From Lineus longissimus (lineage: Eukaryota; Nemertea; Pilidiophora; Heteronemertea; Lineidae), in the NCBI RefSeq assembly GCF_910592395.1, contig NC_088318.1, positions 6,904,756 through 6,968,755 on the forward strand: DNA of 64,000 nucleotides. Direction: 5' to 3'. Shown piece by piece: positions 22,424-34,469 of this stretch (position 1 is the first letter of the stretch; each line of letters begins with the position of its first letter). The position numbers were made by a program, and so were the translations under genes. The notes beneath the pieces were generated by a model, which was not told where the DNA came from, searched no databases, and saw only the letters and a program-made list of their open reading frames with translations.

Positions 22424-24850
22424 GAGTTTCCGCATCACTTACGATTACGATTACGATCAGGATTTGTGTTTGACGTCATCGATTTTTGGTGCTACGTCTA
22501 TGGTAGGCTGGAGGGGACATAAATCAGAATATTTCGGCCGATTAATTACATGCGCCGCAAAGGCCTCCCGCGAATGATGCGCCGCAACAATGCCCGGCTA
22601 AAAACACGCCGCAAAAGAATGCGCCGTAAAAATCTCGCCGCGTGACCCAATTTAAACCAATCAGGAGCCAAGGACGGTTTGAATTTTGCGGCAGAGGTAT
22701 TTTCGCGGGCGTCTTCTGCACGATTTGCGGGGGACTTATGCAAATTTCGCGTGAGACCTTCGCGGCGCACTTCTTTAACCAATCAGAGACATCGTAACTT
22801 CGTAAACCCGCCGGAAAATACTCCACGCAGTGTCTTATCCATGCATCTGTGTGCGGAGGTTGATAGATTGCACGGTATGGTAGAGTTGATATTTTGTAGG
22901 TAGGTCAGGTAGTATTGTTTTTACGTAATAATTGTTACCACTATAGTAGAAATGTAACGAATTAAGAAAAATATAGCATAGAATTTTTTGGTAGTATTTT
23001 GTCGTGGATTAGGCCCGGGGAGCGACTGTATGTGAGAGAATAGCAGGCTATCGCGAATGACAATGTCAATGGTGTCGCCCTATTTTAAAATGGAATCGTC
23101 CGCGCATTTCTCCAACCATGTGCTATCTTGTGCATCTACTCACTGCACTGCATACAGTCGTCGTTCGCGAGGCGTTAAAAAGTTTTGGGAAACGTTTTAA
23201 TTGTTAGATTTAAATGTCAAAATGCCGCTGCCGGGTATTCTTGCTGCTCAGAATGAGTTGAACGAAGCCTTGCATCGGCCAACGTTCATACAGTCATTTG
23301 CTACGAGGTAATGATTTGTATTTATTATTATAGTTGACTGATGATCACATGGCTGCGCATGCATGACACCCAGCATGCTCACTGACACTGACACTGACAG
23401 TGCATACAGTGCATCAGTGCATGTAGTCAGCATGGTCAGTGACAGACACATACATTACCGGCAGACACCTGTCCTGCAAAAGGACATGACATGATGATGA
23501 TTGAACTTCGAAGCCAAGACGAATTATATAAACTAAGTAGGTCTAGGGCCTACCCTCGCGTTCATTGGCCTAGGGCGTAGGCCTAGGCCTATGCAATGCT
23601 AGGGTAGGCCTAATTACTATAAAAGTGTACGACACGTTCTTTAAATTTGGAATTTGAAGAACAATGTCAATGACGTGTCGTGTACTGTTAGGCCTGGCCT
23701 AAGGCCTAAGGCCTGCGTAGTTATTCACTTGAGGTAAATTGAAATAGGGCCGAGACCTTCTAGTATATGTGGATGTGTGCACATTTGATTGGGCTCTGTA
23801 TAGATAGCACATGGTGTAAAGATAGCACATGGTTGGAGAAATGCGCGGACGATTCCATTTTAAAATAGGGCGACACACATTGTCATTCGCGATAGCCTGC
23901 TATTTTCTCACATACAGTCGCGATCGCCCCCGGGCCTAATCCACGACAAAATACTACCAAAAAATTCTATGCTATATTTTTCTTAATTCGTTACATTTCT
24001 ACTATAGTGGTAACAATTATTACATAAAAACAATACTACCTGACCTACCTGTAAAATGTCAACTCTACCATACCGTGCGATCTATCAACCTCCGCAATCC
24101 GATGCATGGATAAGACACTGCGTGGAGTATTTTCCCGCGGGTTTACGAAGTTACGATGTCTCTGATTGGTTAAAGAAGTGCGCCGCGAAGGTCTCACGCG
24201 AAATTTGCATAAGTCCCCCGCAAATCGTGCAGAAGACTCCCGCGAAAATACCTCTGCCGCAAAATTCAAACCGTCCTTGGCTCCTGATTGGTTTAAATTG
24301 GGTCACGCGGCGAGATTTTTACGGTGCATTCTTTTACGGCGTGTTTTTAGCGGGGCATTGTTGCGGCGCATCATTTGCGGGAGGCCTTTGCGGCGTATGT
24401 AATTAATCGGCCCATATATTTTCTGATTAATGTCCCCTCCCGCCTACCATAGACGTCGTCCCCAGCGAAATCATCGATGGTACTTTCGTCTCGTTCTTAC
24501 GAGGATTCCGGCTGAGCTTCGTAAGTCGAAAAACGATTACATGGATTAGCGAAAAACCTACTTTCCACGCTACATATCAAATTCAAGGTGAAATATTCAT
24601 TGAAGAATACTTTAGAACATATCTGTCAATAGGAACTGCATTTAATTTGATCAACGGCGATTTTGATCATGTTTTAGCGCCGAGAAAAGTGCACCCAGAG
24701 CATGAGCAGAGTATAGGGCCTATACTACAGTACACCAAGTCGTTGGTGTGAATGCGGGAACAAAATTTCTGGTTCATGCCGGTTTTGAGAGTATTACGAT
24801 TACGACTTTGAAATCGTAATCGTAATCGTAATCGTAAGCGATGCGGAAAC
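22424..24850. mobile_element. 2.4-kb foldback DNA element with long inverted arms
   Basis: Ends read GAGTTTCCGCATC(A/G)CTTACG on both sides, followed by GATTACG repeats (three left, more right). The main arms (about 22480-23127 and 23821-24475) are inverted copies with few differences, including GATAGCACATGGTTGGAGAA at the inner edge. The loop is about 690 bases and contains many AGGCCT motifs. The right side has about 310 extra bases between arm and terminus. The mirrored 78- and 95-116-codon ORFs in the arms are copies of one sequence, not two genes. No clean duplication is visible. It sits between the two LINE fragments, and probably split them. Confidence 0.8.
23222..24751 (+). CDS. Possible two-exon ORF inside the foldback element
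   Basis: Exon 1 (23222-23307) starts AAAATGCCG and encodes MPLPGILAAQNELNEALHRP and a few more residues before a donor (CTACGAG/GTAATG). Exon 2 (24466-24751) follows an acceptor (GTCCCCAG/CGAAATC). The phases agree (2 then 1), giving 123 codons with no internal stop up to TGA at 24749. Exon 2 has IIDGTFVSFLRGFRLSF and FIEEYFRTYLSIGTAFNLI, not recognised. Exon 1 lies in the loop; exon 2 lies in the extra segment of the right side, so the right arm would be intronic. Support is splice signals and open frame only; it may be chance. Confidence 0.3.
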
Positions 24851-25079
24851 TCCCTATTAACTTGCATTCAACGACTTCCTCTCGTCTCGGCGTATCTGAT
24901 TCCCGACCTCTTGATTAGCCGAGTGTCCCTATCATTTGCTGCAGTCCCGGACAACATCTTACGGAGGACAGGAGGACACGCCCCGGCCTCACGCTTTGCG
25001 ACCCGTGACATCAGCCAAACTATCGGCTCTGATCACTTCCTCATTTTTCCTTGCTGTCCTTATCGAGAGATGATATTGT

Positions 25080-26202
25080 GAACGAGTTCGTCGTCTAATT
25101 TTAGCTATTATACCCTTTCTTGGAGATCCGTTGGATTTCCAGAGATTATGCCAAAAGATGGCTTTCCTTTTATCCTCCGCAACAATCTCGTTCCACCCAG
25201 TGATTATCCGCTCACGTTTTTAACATGACAATCTGAGTTCTCAACACCAGCCTGTATGCACGCCTCAGTAATTTCAAGGAACAGAGTATCTATTGAGACA
25301 TTATGATTTGTGCAACTTACATTCTGGCACTGCATTAAGTCGGGTGGAATTAGAATATTACCCAAAAATTCATCCAACCTATCTTAATAAGCAGTGATGT
25401 CATGTTCACCAGCAGCATTCCAATTAGTCCTCTTTACATTATGCCCAACGTTGTGGTGCCTTGGAGGATGTTCAAAGTCCAATTCAAAGTCAATGAAATC
25501 GGACAATGGTCTGAGAGGTTGTCCCCCTCATGAATAGAGGAATAATGAGTGATTAAATCCATCATGTTAGCACTCACAAGAAAATGATCTAAAATTGATT
25601 TTATACCATTGATTTTACTCTCAAATGTGAACGGAATGTTAGATTCATGAAAAGACATACGATTCTCTAGACTTTCATATTCTACAAAACGGTTCAACGC
25701 GAGTGTATTCTGGCTATGTCGCCTAAAATCAGTGTTGTAATCACCACCAATGAAGAGGTAGTCTGCAGCAGTTCATAGTGCAATGCTTGAGATTTCATCA
25801 AGAACTGTTCGATATTCTGGAAGATTACCCAGCCCCGAGTCACAGGGCATATACATTTACAACTAGGATTGTTTTCCCTGACGTGCTTTTAAAGCATACA
25901 GCACACAACCGTTTGTTGTCTATATTGGTAATAGATACAGCCTGTAATATTATGAGGGATTTTTTCCACAAAATTGAGCATCCACCATGTGGACGACCTA
26001 CTAACATCGTTGCATCATCGACTGCAGAAATACCATGGCCACACATATTTTGAACATGATTTGTGATACAATTCAAATTGTCTTTCAATAACCATGTCTC
26101 TTATATCAACACTATGTCATGCATTTGACATAATCGATCTATGTACTGGAGTCTACCATCACAGAGTCCCTGCGAGTTGTAGCTACACAGAGTTAGTACC
26201 AT
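25080..26202 (-). pseudogene. CR1/L2-like retrotransposon APE endonuclease, 5' part of ORF2
   Basis: An apurinic-type endonuclease read through several breaks. From the ATG at 26202: CSYNSQGL, then (I)*ETWL, where TAA replaces the Gln of QETWL before the catalytic Glu; then HGISAVDD; then a frameshift after VVNVYAL at about 25840; a TGA after SSIAL; then DYLFIGGDYNTDFRRH and LSDHCPIS. So the N, E, D-N and SDH motifs of the APE fold are all recognisable. Open traces of the linker continue to about 25080. At least three disabling changes are visible. The RT part lies further down the same strand at 20237-21510 after the foldback insertion. Confidence 0.8.
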
Positions 26203-26590
26203 GATGCAAAAAAGTGTTCTTGTTTGACTACTTATCATCAACTGGTGATTGGGTGTGTTCAGGCATCTCTGGTTTCCCTTGGCGGTGGAATATGACACAA
26301 CTTGCTAAGTAATGTACTGCAACTATTATTGTCATAGGTTCGAATTTGTGCCTTTGAAAGTGGGATAACCATAACCATTTCAATGAGTGTTCATTATGCT
26401 CATTAATATCCATGTAGGTCGTTTGCAATAATTTTCTTTTGAAAGGTGGTGTGGCCGCTTCAATATGGCATGTCTATTGCGAAGATCATGTCCAGGAACA
26501 CAATCAATTTCAATAGTTGTATCATGTAGTCTTGACTGCTGGCCCTATGACTCACTAAGTTTTCCCAGAAGGGAAATCCGTAAAGAAAGG

Positions 26591-26636
26591 TAAAGAAAGT
26601 CCTTGAGCAAATACAATTTAATGAGGACTTTCTTTA
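26591..26636. repeat. Small hairpin with 12-bp perfect arms
   Basis: TAAAGAAAGTCC (26591-26602) pairs with GGACTTTCTTTA (26625-26636), loop of 22 bases. Confidence 0.7.
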
Positions 26637-26670
26637 TTGCACTTCTTTTTAGTTGGGCATTGGGTAGAAT

Positions 26671-26707
26671 CAGAGTCTTTCAAATAAATATTATTTGAAA
26701 GACTCTG
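26671..26707. repeat. Short palindrome, CAGAGTCTTTCAA family
   Basis: Arms CAGAGTCTTTCAAAT and its complement around a small AT core. The same arm sequence forms another palindrome at 29452-29483 and a half copy at about 29552. Confidence 0.8.
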
Positions 26708-26787
26708 TTAGAATCAACATTACAAAACGAACAACACCGATTGAATCGCGATTGATTGTAATGCATTTCTACATTGTGCATGTCAAT

Positions 26788-27040
26788 TCAGTCATCATCT
26801 TCAGGCTCTAACAAAAACTCTAAACCATCTACATCGTCCTCTTCCTTGATTGACAAGTCATTAATATTAATCTCTACGTTTCCTGCAACTAAACGACTGA
26901 CACGCCAAGCTATCCGCATAGCTTCGGGCTCGATGCGCTCCCTTGCGAGGCCTTACCAATCGTAAAACTTCTCGGCGGGTTATCAATGGACATTGTCCGT
27001 TCTCATTAGTGTTACCAATTATGCTCAGTAGGTCGTTTCA
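26788..27040 (-). pseudogene. Pogo/Tigger-like transposase C-terminal fragment
   Basis: On the minus strand, IGNTNENGQCPLITRREV aligns by eye with IGHTDDNGDCPQISLKKV of the remnant at 40.1 kb. After one frameshift it continues EAMRIAWRVSRLVAG, then an acidic tail (SIKEEDDVDGLEFLLEPEDD) and a stop at 26788-26790. This is the end of a DDE_1 (pogo/jerky/Tigger) transposase; the catalytic core is absent. Confidence 0.6.
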
Positions 27041-27224
27041 CAAACAAGAACAAACATTGTCCAAACGTAAATCACCAAAACTCGCATCAGGCCTAGTATA
27101 TTCATCTGTGCTGTCTACTCTCTGCTGAGCAAAGCTGACTGAAACCTGTCTTTGGTAAACTCAAGTAAATTGATGAACACCAATGTATAATATTATTATG
27201 ACATCTTCCAGGGTAATGCGCGCG

Positions 27225-27235
27225 TATATAAAAAG
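27225..27235 (+). promoter_or_regulatory. TATA-box-like sequence
   Basis: TATATAAAAAG follows a GCGCGCG stretch. It looks like a core promoter, but no gene start is recognised downstream on this strand. Confidence 0.25.
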
Positions 27236-27825
27236 ACGTGTAGCCCTACACGTAATAGTCATATTAGCCCACGACATTTTGGCTGTTCTTTTAAAACCAC
27301 CCGCCCGCTACTATTGGAAAATGTTAGGCCAGTACAAAACGATGTAGTAAGTGGGAGTTTTCCGTAGGCCTATATAGCTTACCGGAGCTTGCTTAGCTGT
27401 TGGTCTTACACTGCTGGATGGATTTATTTGTTTGACCACATTTTTTTCCAGATACCTGCGGCAGCGCTAGCAGTATATACTGAACATACTCTAGTTTCAC
27501 CGAAATAGGACCGTTTCTGAATATTTACCCCAAGCCCCACTATCGGGAATAATTTAAAATGTAATGTTAGCGTGTGTTTAAGATATTTACTCAGTCCAGA
27601 GAAGGCGTGTGTGGCCTTTCTTCGGACCGCGGGACCGGGGTTTTATCGATACCTGTATTAAAACATTTAAACATTTGAAATTTTGGTAACTCATGCCGGT
27701 AGAATTGCCGAAATAGCTTGTCTGGATGCGATAGGAAGTGTTTCCCTTTTTTTAACGGGACATCGGAACAGATTTTCCGCTTCACCATGTACATGTGTAT
27801 ATACATCATAAGTAGACGTGATTTT

Positions 27826-30800
27826 TTATTTCGTACACACGACACACGTGAGTTCTCTTCCATTGACGTACTTTGGACATGGCAGTGATCCACATACTCC
27901 CTGCACGTGGTACATGAGGCCCCCGTTGTCGTTACGTGCTCCCTTTTCGTCGCCCTCAGGAGTGTTGTCCACGCATGCCCAGTTGTGTTGAGCTTTATGT
28001 CCGTAGTGTCCCGTCATCAGGTAACCCCAGTACTCTATGCCCCAGCCTGGGTAACATTCTTTACGGCCCGGAATCATCACCTTAGAATATAATAATGATA
28101 TCAACATGATAAACGTTTGTGGATTCGAAATCTGCCTTCTTAGCGAATTATGTCATCGAATTAACTAAAAAATAACGAAGTAGGCAACTTTCATTGGTTA
28201 GGTACCGACGTGTACAACACATTATTTTCCGTGTATATATAAATATATAACAGCACTATATATTTTGGCTTATATATCGGTTACAAGTACAGATATAGGA
28301 ACGATGTATTAGGAACGATGCATTCTTTAATGGTAAGTCCAATGATTTTTGGAAGTCAGTATTGTAAACGTTTTCTTATTGAACCCCTCAATTTTCGAAT
28401 GACCTCACCTGACTTGCCCTTGCCTTGCTCCGACACACAGCACAAACCACGTCAGCATCATGAAGGTTGCCACCGGCTGCTTTTGACTTGTCAAAAAAGT
28501 TGGTCCCCGAGACTTGAAATTCAACACCCATGATCTTTGCCCAACCCTCTAAACCGGCAGTGAACGTGGCGTACTGGGGCTCCCTGGTCAAGCAGGCGTA
28601 CTCGGCAGAGCCTCCAGTCTCGAGGTGATTCGATCCCCCAACAATACCTGTCCGGGTTCAAGAAAATTCAACTGTTCATCACTCACAGTTGTTGTTTGTC
28701 CGTTCAAAAATATTTTGTCCGCATCCTCTGGAGCTTTTTAGCGTAAACTACCGGTTGGATTTCTCTGAAGTTTGTTTTATTCATCATAGCTTTGCAACAA
28801 AAAAAGGATTTTCGGGTTTCAGCTTGTCAACGCAGAAAAAGTAATATATGAAAGGTTAAAATAAAAAACCGACGCAGCTGATACCGAAATCGTGGTGAGG
28901 TAGTCTGACATGTCTGGTTATGCTATCACAACGCACAATGGACGTGATGGAACCATTCTTTATATATATGAGAAACTAAATTCCAGCCATCTTGCTTTCG
29001 CAGGCAATCGCAATGGCCAAGTGCTGGCGTTTTACAATTTGCACAAAAAAAGAAACAATTCAATACAAAACCAACTGAGTGACCGGTCCGAGTCGCCGGA
29101 TCAGCACGAGGGGATTTTCTGCGGCATGAAAGCTCGAGACCGGCACCCAACTGACTAACTTCATTTTTTGCTGGTATTAAACTAAACGACTTGTACTGTT
29201 CCCATCTTCAAAAATACTCCACTGGTCTCTGAAGCCATGAAAACAGTCGACCGCATCCTAAATGACACAATCCCACATACATTTACAACCATGGTTCGAA
29301 CATTTCTGGACACTTCCGATAACCGTAGCAATATCATGTATATAGATGTCTGGTGTTAAGTCATATTTATCTGTTTTAAGCCACCGCCATTACGAACCGA
29401 TAAATCCGTTCAAGTTTTTTCTGGGGTACTACTGTCTCAGGTTGCTCATGTCAGAGTCTTTCAATATATATTGAAAGACTCTGTTTATATGAAGGCACGT
29501 GCTAAGCAGATCTAACGGCGTTGTTCGTCTGTATCCCTCCCCGCAGAAAGACAGAGTCTTTTAAATGAATCGGCATGGCACATGCGTAACCACATGTTGA
29601 GATGGCCAATTATTTAACTAATGTGATACCGTCCTGTTAAAACTATCGATATGAACCAACGTGAGCTGTGAAAAAGGATAATTTTTATATTGTTCCCAGG
29701 CGGTCGAAAATGCTCATTATAAGTGTTACTGGTTGCATTCATCGGTAGTAACTACGGTTAATTTGGTGAAACGAAAATCACATGACACCGTCGGCTGAAA
29801 TAATTTTACAGTATTCCTGGATATAAGTCATACTAATCTTTACAAATCCGTTATGCCAGTACTAGACTTCAAGCACTTATATTTATCTATTCTTGATATC
29901 ATTGAAATTTCTTGTATAATCTAAGACCGTCCCATAAATGTAGGACCGGTCTTACTTTATTTTGCATTGATTCAGTACTTCCTTTTTCTCATACTAACCT
30001 GAATACACAAGTTCAGACTCGTCGTTCGGACAATCACGTCTACCCCATCGTACAAACATGGCACCTCCTGTATCAATAAAAGAGCGTTGACTGGCATTCA
30101 TGATTAAAGTGTGATAAGGGCGATATAAAGTCCAACACGACACACTCAGATAATTTTAGTAATGTTGAAAAGTGTTCAAGGCGTACGGGAGCTTTCCAAA
30201 TAATTCTGTAGCTTTGATCGGTACAACCTGTAGTTACTTTTAAATTGTTTTGGGAAAATATGTGTGCCCTTCATCTGGTAGGCATTCACGTATGACAATG
30301 CAAATATGTGTTTAGAATTGAGAAAAGTCAACGCTGAACAACAATGATTCGCATTATAATCAATCAATAGTGGCAGGATGAGTTACTGGGTGAATTCAAA
30401 GCACTACAAGGCTGCGTATATCCATAAACATTCTCCTTTTAAATTTGCGGACTGCACACGGGAATATTCTACGGTTAAGCAGCTCACACTGTCAAATACA
30501 CTCTCCTTTCAAATTGGCATAAGGCTTGGGGTCCAATTGATCCTCATGAGCACAGTTCGGGATCTGATCTAGTACCTTATGCCTTTTGAAAACATTCGTC
30601 GCACAAGAGAAATATTATCTGCGACTTTGTAAATCGTTTAATCATCTGGCCTATAGTTCCTGCCTATACTTAACACTCTTTTGCTGTTAAACTCCAAACC
30701 AAATTCAAATTCAAAATTCCATGATGATCGCCTGATGATTGCCATAATCATACTCACCAGTAAGACCAAAGGAAGGCCTATCAACCGATCCACTTACAGA

Positions 30801-30953
30801 ACGTCGGGGCCGAGATTCACCCTCTTCTTTGCCTCCTCTAGCCAAGCGTCTCTGGAGGCCGGCATTCCATCCGAGCAGCCCTAAGAATGCAACACCGACA
30901 AGAACATATTTAAGAACTTGTGTCTTGGAGTTTATCAAATACTTCAGCAGCAT
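27826..30953 (-). CDS. Type II membrane protein with Cys-rich 'short-chain collagen C4-like' domains (4 exons)
   Basis: Host-type gene of 252 residues. Exons: 30953-30758, 30067-29999, 28647-28409 and 28080-27826; all junctions have GT/AG and phases 1, 1, 0 that agree. Exon 1 encodes a short cytoplasmic end, one membrane helix (VLVGVAFLGLLGWNAGL, about residues 17-33) and a basic stalk (ESRPRRSVSG). Exon 2 gives FVRWGRRDCP and ELVYS. Exon 3 gives GGSNHLETGG, YACLTREPQY, GVEFQVSG and VVCAVCR. Exon 4 gives IPGRKECYPGW, EYWGYLM, CGSLPCP and RELTCVVCTK before TAA. This pattern is familiar from extracellular proteins annotated as short-chain collagen C4-like in marine invertebrates; their function is unclear. 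There is no Gly-X-Y collagen stretch here. In-frame ATGs upstream (to 31073) make the start uncertain. No disabling change is seen. Confidence 0.75.
29452..29483. repeat. Perfect 32-bp palindrome, CAGAGTCTTTCAA family
   Basis: A perfect self-complementary sequence with arms CAGAGTCTTTCAATAT. It lies in an intron of the C4-like gene. A second palindrome with the same arms is at 26671-26707; a half copy (CAGAGTCTTTTAAAT) is at about 29552. Confidence 0.85.
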
Positions 30954-31073
30954 GTTCTTAATCTGAATTGCACACGGTGATTCAGGATTGTTCGATATGA
31001 TTATGAGTTCTATCAGTACAAACACCATGTCTAACCAGATACTGTGATATAATAATGAGGTTAGCGGCATCAC

Positions 31074-31712
31074 TAGATTACCATAACGACTTGATTGCAG
31101 GAAAACTGTAATTATGTTCTTAGTGCAGTGAAACTATTTCAAACTATTCAATAATAGGCAAAGGGGAGGCCAACATGACCCGAATTACCACATGACCCAT
31201 ATCGTAATGAAAACACACAAAACACCATCGTTATGTCATTAATGAACTGCCCATAGCGAGATTCCATGGTAAATCAGTTTTGATTTCAATCAACCCAAAT
31301 TTGTTTTCACCAGAACAGAGTTACAAACAGAATTAAATAGGCCGTAATTGGATCACTTTCACATACCAAATAGGAGGCAAATGTCTGTTTCCGACATCAT
31401 ACATAAAATAAAACAGGTCACGAAAAAGACGCAGAACATTTATTATATCTGACAATGTCGACAACTTCAAGGTGAAACTCAAGTGTCTTGCCTATTTGAT
31501 TAACTGGTGTTGCGTTTCAGAAATTACATCATTTCGGGGCGAAATTCATGCAGCATGTGAATCTATGCCTTTGATAAGTACAACAAATATTATTCAAAAC
31601 CTTGTACATTGCATTGTTTAGGAGTAATAAGCAAGTTTCCTTTAGCCCACCCAAATACTGGATTTTCGATGCGAGGGTGAGCATCTGAAACGTGGAGACT
31701 ACCATGGATGCG
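31074..31712. other. Non-coding interval upstream of the C4-like gene
   Basis: No gene supported. It may hold the promoter of the minus-strand gene, but no TATA or GC box is obvious. Confidence 0.3.
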
Positions 31713-32462
31713 TAAAGCCCGGTCTACACTAGCCAACATGAACCAACACATGTTGGCCAACATTGGCCAACATCGTGTTGGGCCTTGTTGCAGAGGCATG
31801 TTTGCTATTGTTTGCCAGTGTGGACGGGTCCAAAAACAAGTGAAAACATCAGCCAACTTGTTGGCCAATGTTGGCCTATGTTAGGCCATGCTACTTCTGA
31901 ACAACATGTTGGTTGGTTTTGGGCAATCAGCAGCCAATCAGGGAACAGATTTGGATCATGTGATGGAGCTACTGGGACAACATGGCAGCCTCAATGAAAG
32001 ATAGAGAATGGCAATTTCAAGAAATTGAACACTTAATTTCAGAATACGAAAAGCTTCATCCATCCGCAGGAAATTCTTGAGGCTTTTGAAGTCTGAGGCC
32101 ATTAACTCTTGAAGGAGGCAGTGATAGGCCCCATCATGCTTTTTCCACAAGTATGGCTTTTGTCAGTTGCGGCGGCGACGGGGGTTAATCACAACTGAAA
32201 GAATTGCTGCTGAAGCACCTAGGCATGCTTTCTTCCTGTGGTTCTCCATTGTTTTAAAGAAAAAATGAAGAGAAATGACTGATTTTCCCTCCAAATTGCC
32301 CTCAAATTCATGCCAAACACGGTCAAACTTAGTCAAACTTGTTTGGCAATGTTTGCCTGTGTTTGATAGTGTGGACGGGTCCCCAAACATTCGCCAACAT
32401 GATGTTGGCTCATGTTGGCCAACAATTGTTGGCGAATGTTTGCAAGTGTAGACCAGGCTTTA
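31713..32462. mobile_element. 750-bp MITE with TAAAGCC(C/T)GGTCTACACT ends
   Basis: Terminal inverted repeats TAAAGCCCGGTCTACACT on the left and a one-mismatch complement on the right. The subterminal regions hold many TGTTGGCC/GGCCAACA motifs in both orientations. A block AGTGTGGACGGGTCC appears twice in direct orientation (about 31817 and 32369). No coding sequence and no obvious target-site duplication; superfamily unassigned. Confidence 0.7.
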
Positions 32463-32708
32463 GAAACGGTTTACACATAAACAGCAGTTGTAGCGGCAAT
32501 CTAGGTGTGTGTCGGTGTGGGATGAGTCGGGGCAAGCAAATATAGGCCTAATTGTCATTCTTGGGATAGCGAGGAATTTACAAAATACACCTGATGATAT
32601 AACAGAATAAATTTCAGTCGGTTCCAAATTTTAATTATGTATTTCTCTAAATTATTCTAAAAGATATTTTAAAAATTAAATTTACTAGTAATTGCCCCAA
32701 AAATGGAT

Positions 32709-34055
32709 CTATTTAATTTTAAGGTTCACTATTGACCATTCCAAGGCTGCGTGATCGGTGGCAACTGTGAAATGCGTGCCGTAAATGTTTGGTTTGAAGA
32801 GCTTGAGAAAAGCAAAGATAACCGCTATAAGCTCCTGTTCCGATTCTGTGTATCGGGTCTCCGCAGGGTTCATACTCCTTCCGGCATAACTAATTACACT
32901 CTTGTCCCCGTCCATCTTCTGGTATAGAATTGCCCCTTTGCCATAATTGAACGCATCACACTGAATGACGAAATACTGCTTGAAATCGGGCAATGGCAAT
33001 TTGGGATGCTGATTAACGTTTGTTTGAGGGTGCCAAAAGTCGATTGGCAGTCGGCCGTCCAATTCGATGGAACTTCTTTCTTTGTATGGGCATGCAAGCC
33101 TGGCGATATCTGCAAAATGATGAATAAAACGTGTAAAGTTACACAATTAAATCCCATGAATCTTCTGACTTCCTTCACATTCCCGCGCACAGGGTACTCA
33201 CTGAAATAATTTTACATTTCCCTGGGTCGGGTTTTACCCCATGCTTTGATATGATGAATCCGAAGTAGGATACTTCCTTTCTGCGAAAATCCACACTCGG
33301 TGGGTTTCAAGGTGAGACCGGCTGAAATTAACTTGTCAAAGATAGAATGGTGTTCAAGATGATATGCAAATGTTTCGCTGTACGCAAAAAGATCGTCTCA
33401 ATAAATTGGCAAGAACTTGTAGTGGAGGGCTCGAACCAGCTGCTATATCGATCTCTGAAAGGAACCAGTCGCATTACATAATCCAAAAGGTACATTTACG
33501 GTCTGGAAATTACATAACCCAGACTTTGTTAAAAAGGCTGTCTTTTCCTAACTGCCCTCGTCTCACTCAAGACTGAAGATCTAAACTAGAAAAAGAGAAA
33601 TACTGGGCATTAGAACTGCCAACGGACTAGCCATTGATATCAAGGGTATTGGGTAACTATGACGTTTTACGTTACCCGATTTATGGTGTCCTGGTCCATT
33701 TATGATACACAAAGCGACATTCATTATCTAGTGATAACAGAGATCGCCAGATGGCGTATGTCGCAAAAGGTATCATGTTACACTTTGTTACGTAATATAA
33801 TTTCCTTATATCGATACACATGCGCAAATAATCCGGTGTAAGACCCGGTTGAGTCGCTCCTGTGTCTGACGTTTTCTTCACCAACACAACATCATGAACA
33901 TCAATGAACCCTTCTTGTACAGGTCCCTTCCTATATGGTCGAGACCTAATCGGTTGAGCGTCACCAGTGTTGATTATCATCTTGGCAAAGGGGGAACGTT
34001 CGATTTCTTCGTCAGTATTTACAAAGACTCTTCTGTACCTCAGCAAGAGATCCAT
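32709..34055 (-). pseudogene. Ty3/Gypsy RT-RNase H fragment
   Basis: Degenerate minus-strand pol piece. From the 5' side: the RT start (LLLRYRRVFVNTDEEI, RSRPYR, VLVKK, LRMCIDIRKL), then the polymerase centre at about 33395, where the YxDD motif reads Y-stop-DD, then LISAGLTLKPTECGF. After this come the connection (VKEVRRFMGF), the RNase H start (KQYFVIQCDAF, GAILYQ) and the RNase H body (AGRSMNPAETRYTESEQELIAV, FTVATDHAALEW). Several frameshifts separate these. No LTR, protease or integrase is seen, so it is a truncated relic. Confidence 0.85.
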
Positions 34056-34469
34056 CAGACGAGTCTTCTGCTCAGTTGTGAGGTTGGACTCTCACCCCTT
34101 ACCTCTAAGTCAACTTGCCATTTGGCCTGATTACTAATGATGCATCAGGACCGATGAGGGCTAGACAATTAATTGCTTCAAAATCTTCTACTCGTGCGGG
34201 TACCACGGTCTAGGACCAGGCAAGTATAGCGACGGTACGATTACAACTGAATTTAATATATGACATAAGGTACATCAATCTAACAACTTAATTGGTTTAC
34301 GGCCAGGAATTGTCAAGGTGTGGTCATCAACATCTAATTTAGCTTTTACATTTTCTATAACATAACCGAAAATTGGGCGATTATGGTTTTAGGCACCCAA
34401 GAATCGTCTCTCCATTGACGTTAACAAAATCCAGTATAGTGTCACATCGATCATATGTATGGTCCAAAT

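Noticed and set aside
22542-24406. Two similar ORFs (95 and 116 codons, opposite strands)
   Set aside because: They are the same sequence in the two inverted arms of the foldback element; their similarity reflects the repeat, not selection.
31590-31997. ORFs of 70-92 codons around the TGTTGGCC MITE
   Set aside because: Composition (Trp/Cys/Met-rich) arises from the repeated TGTTGGCC motif; no protein family fits.
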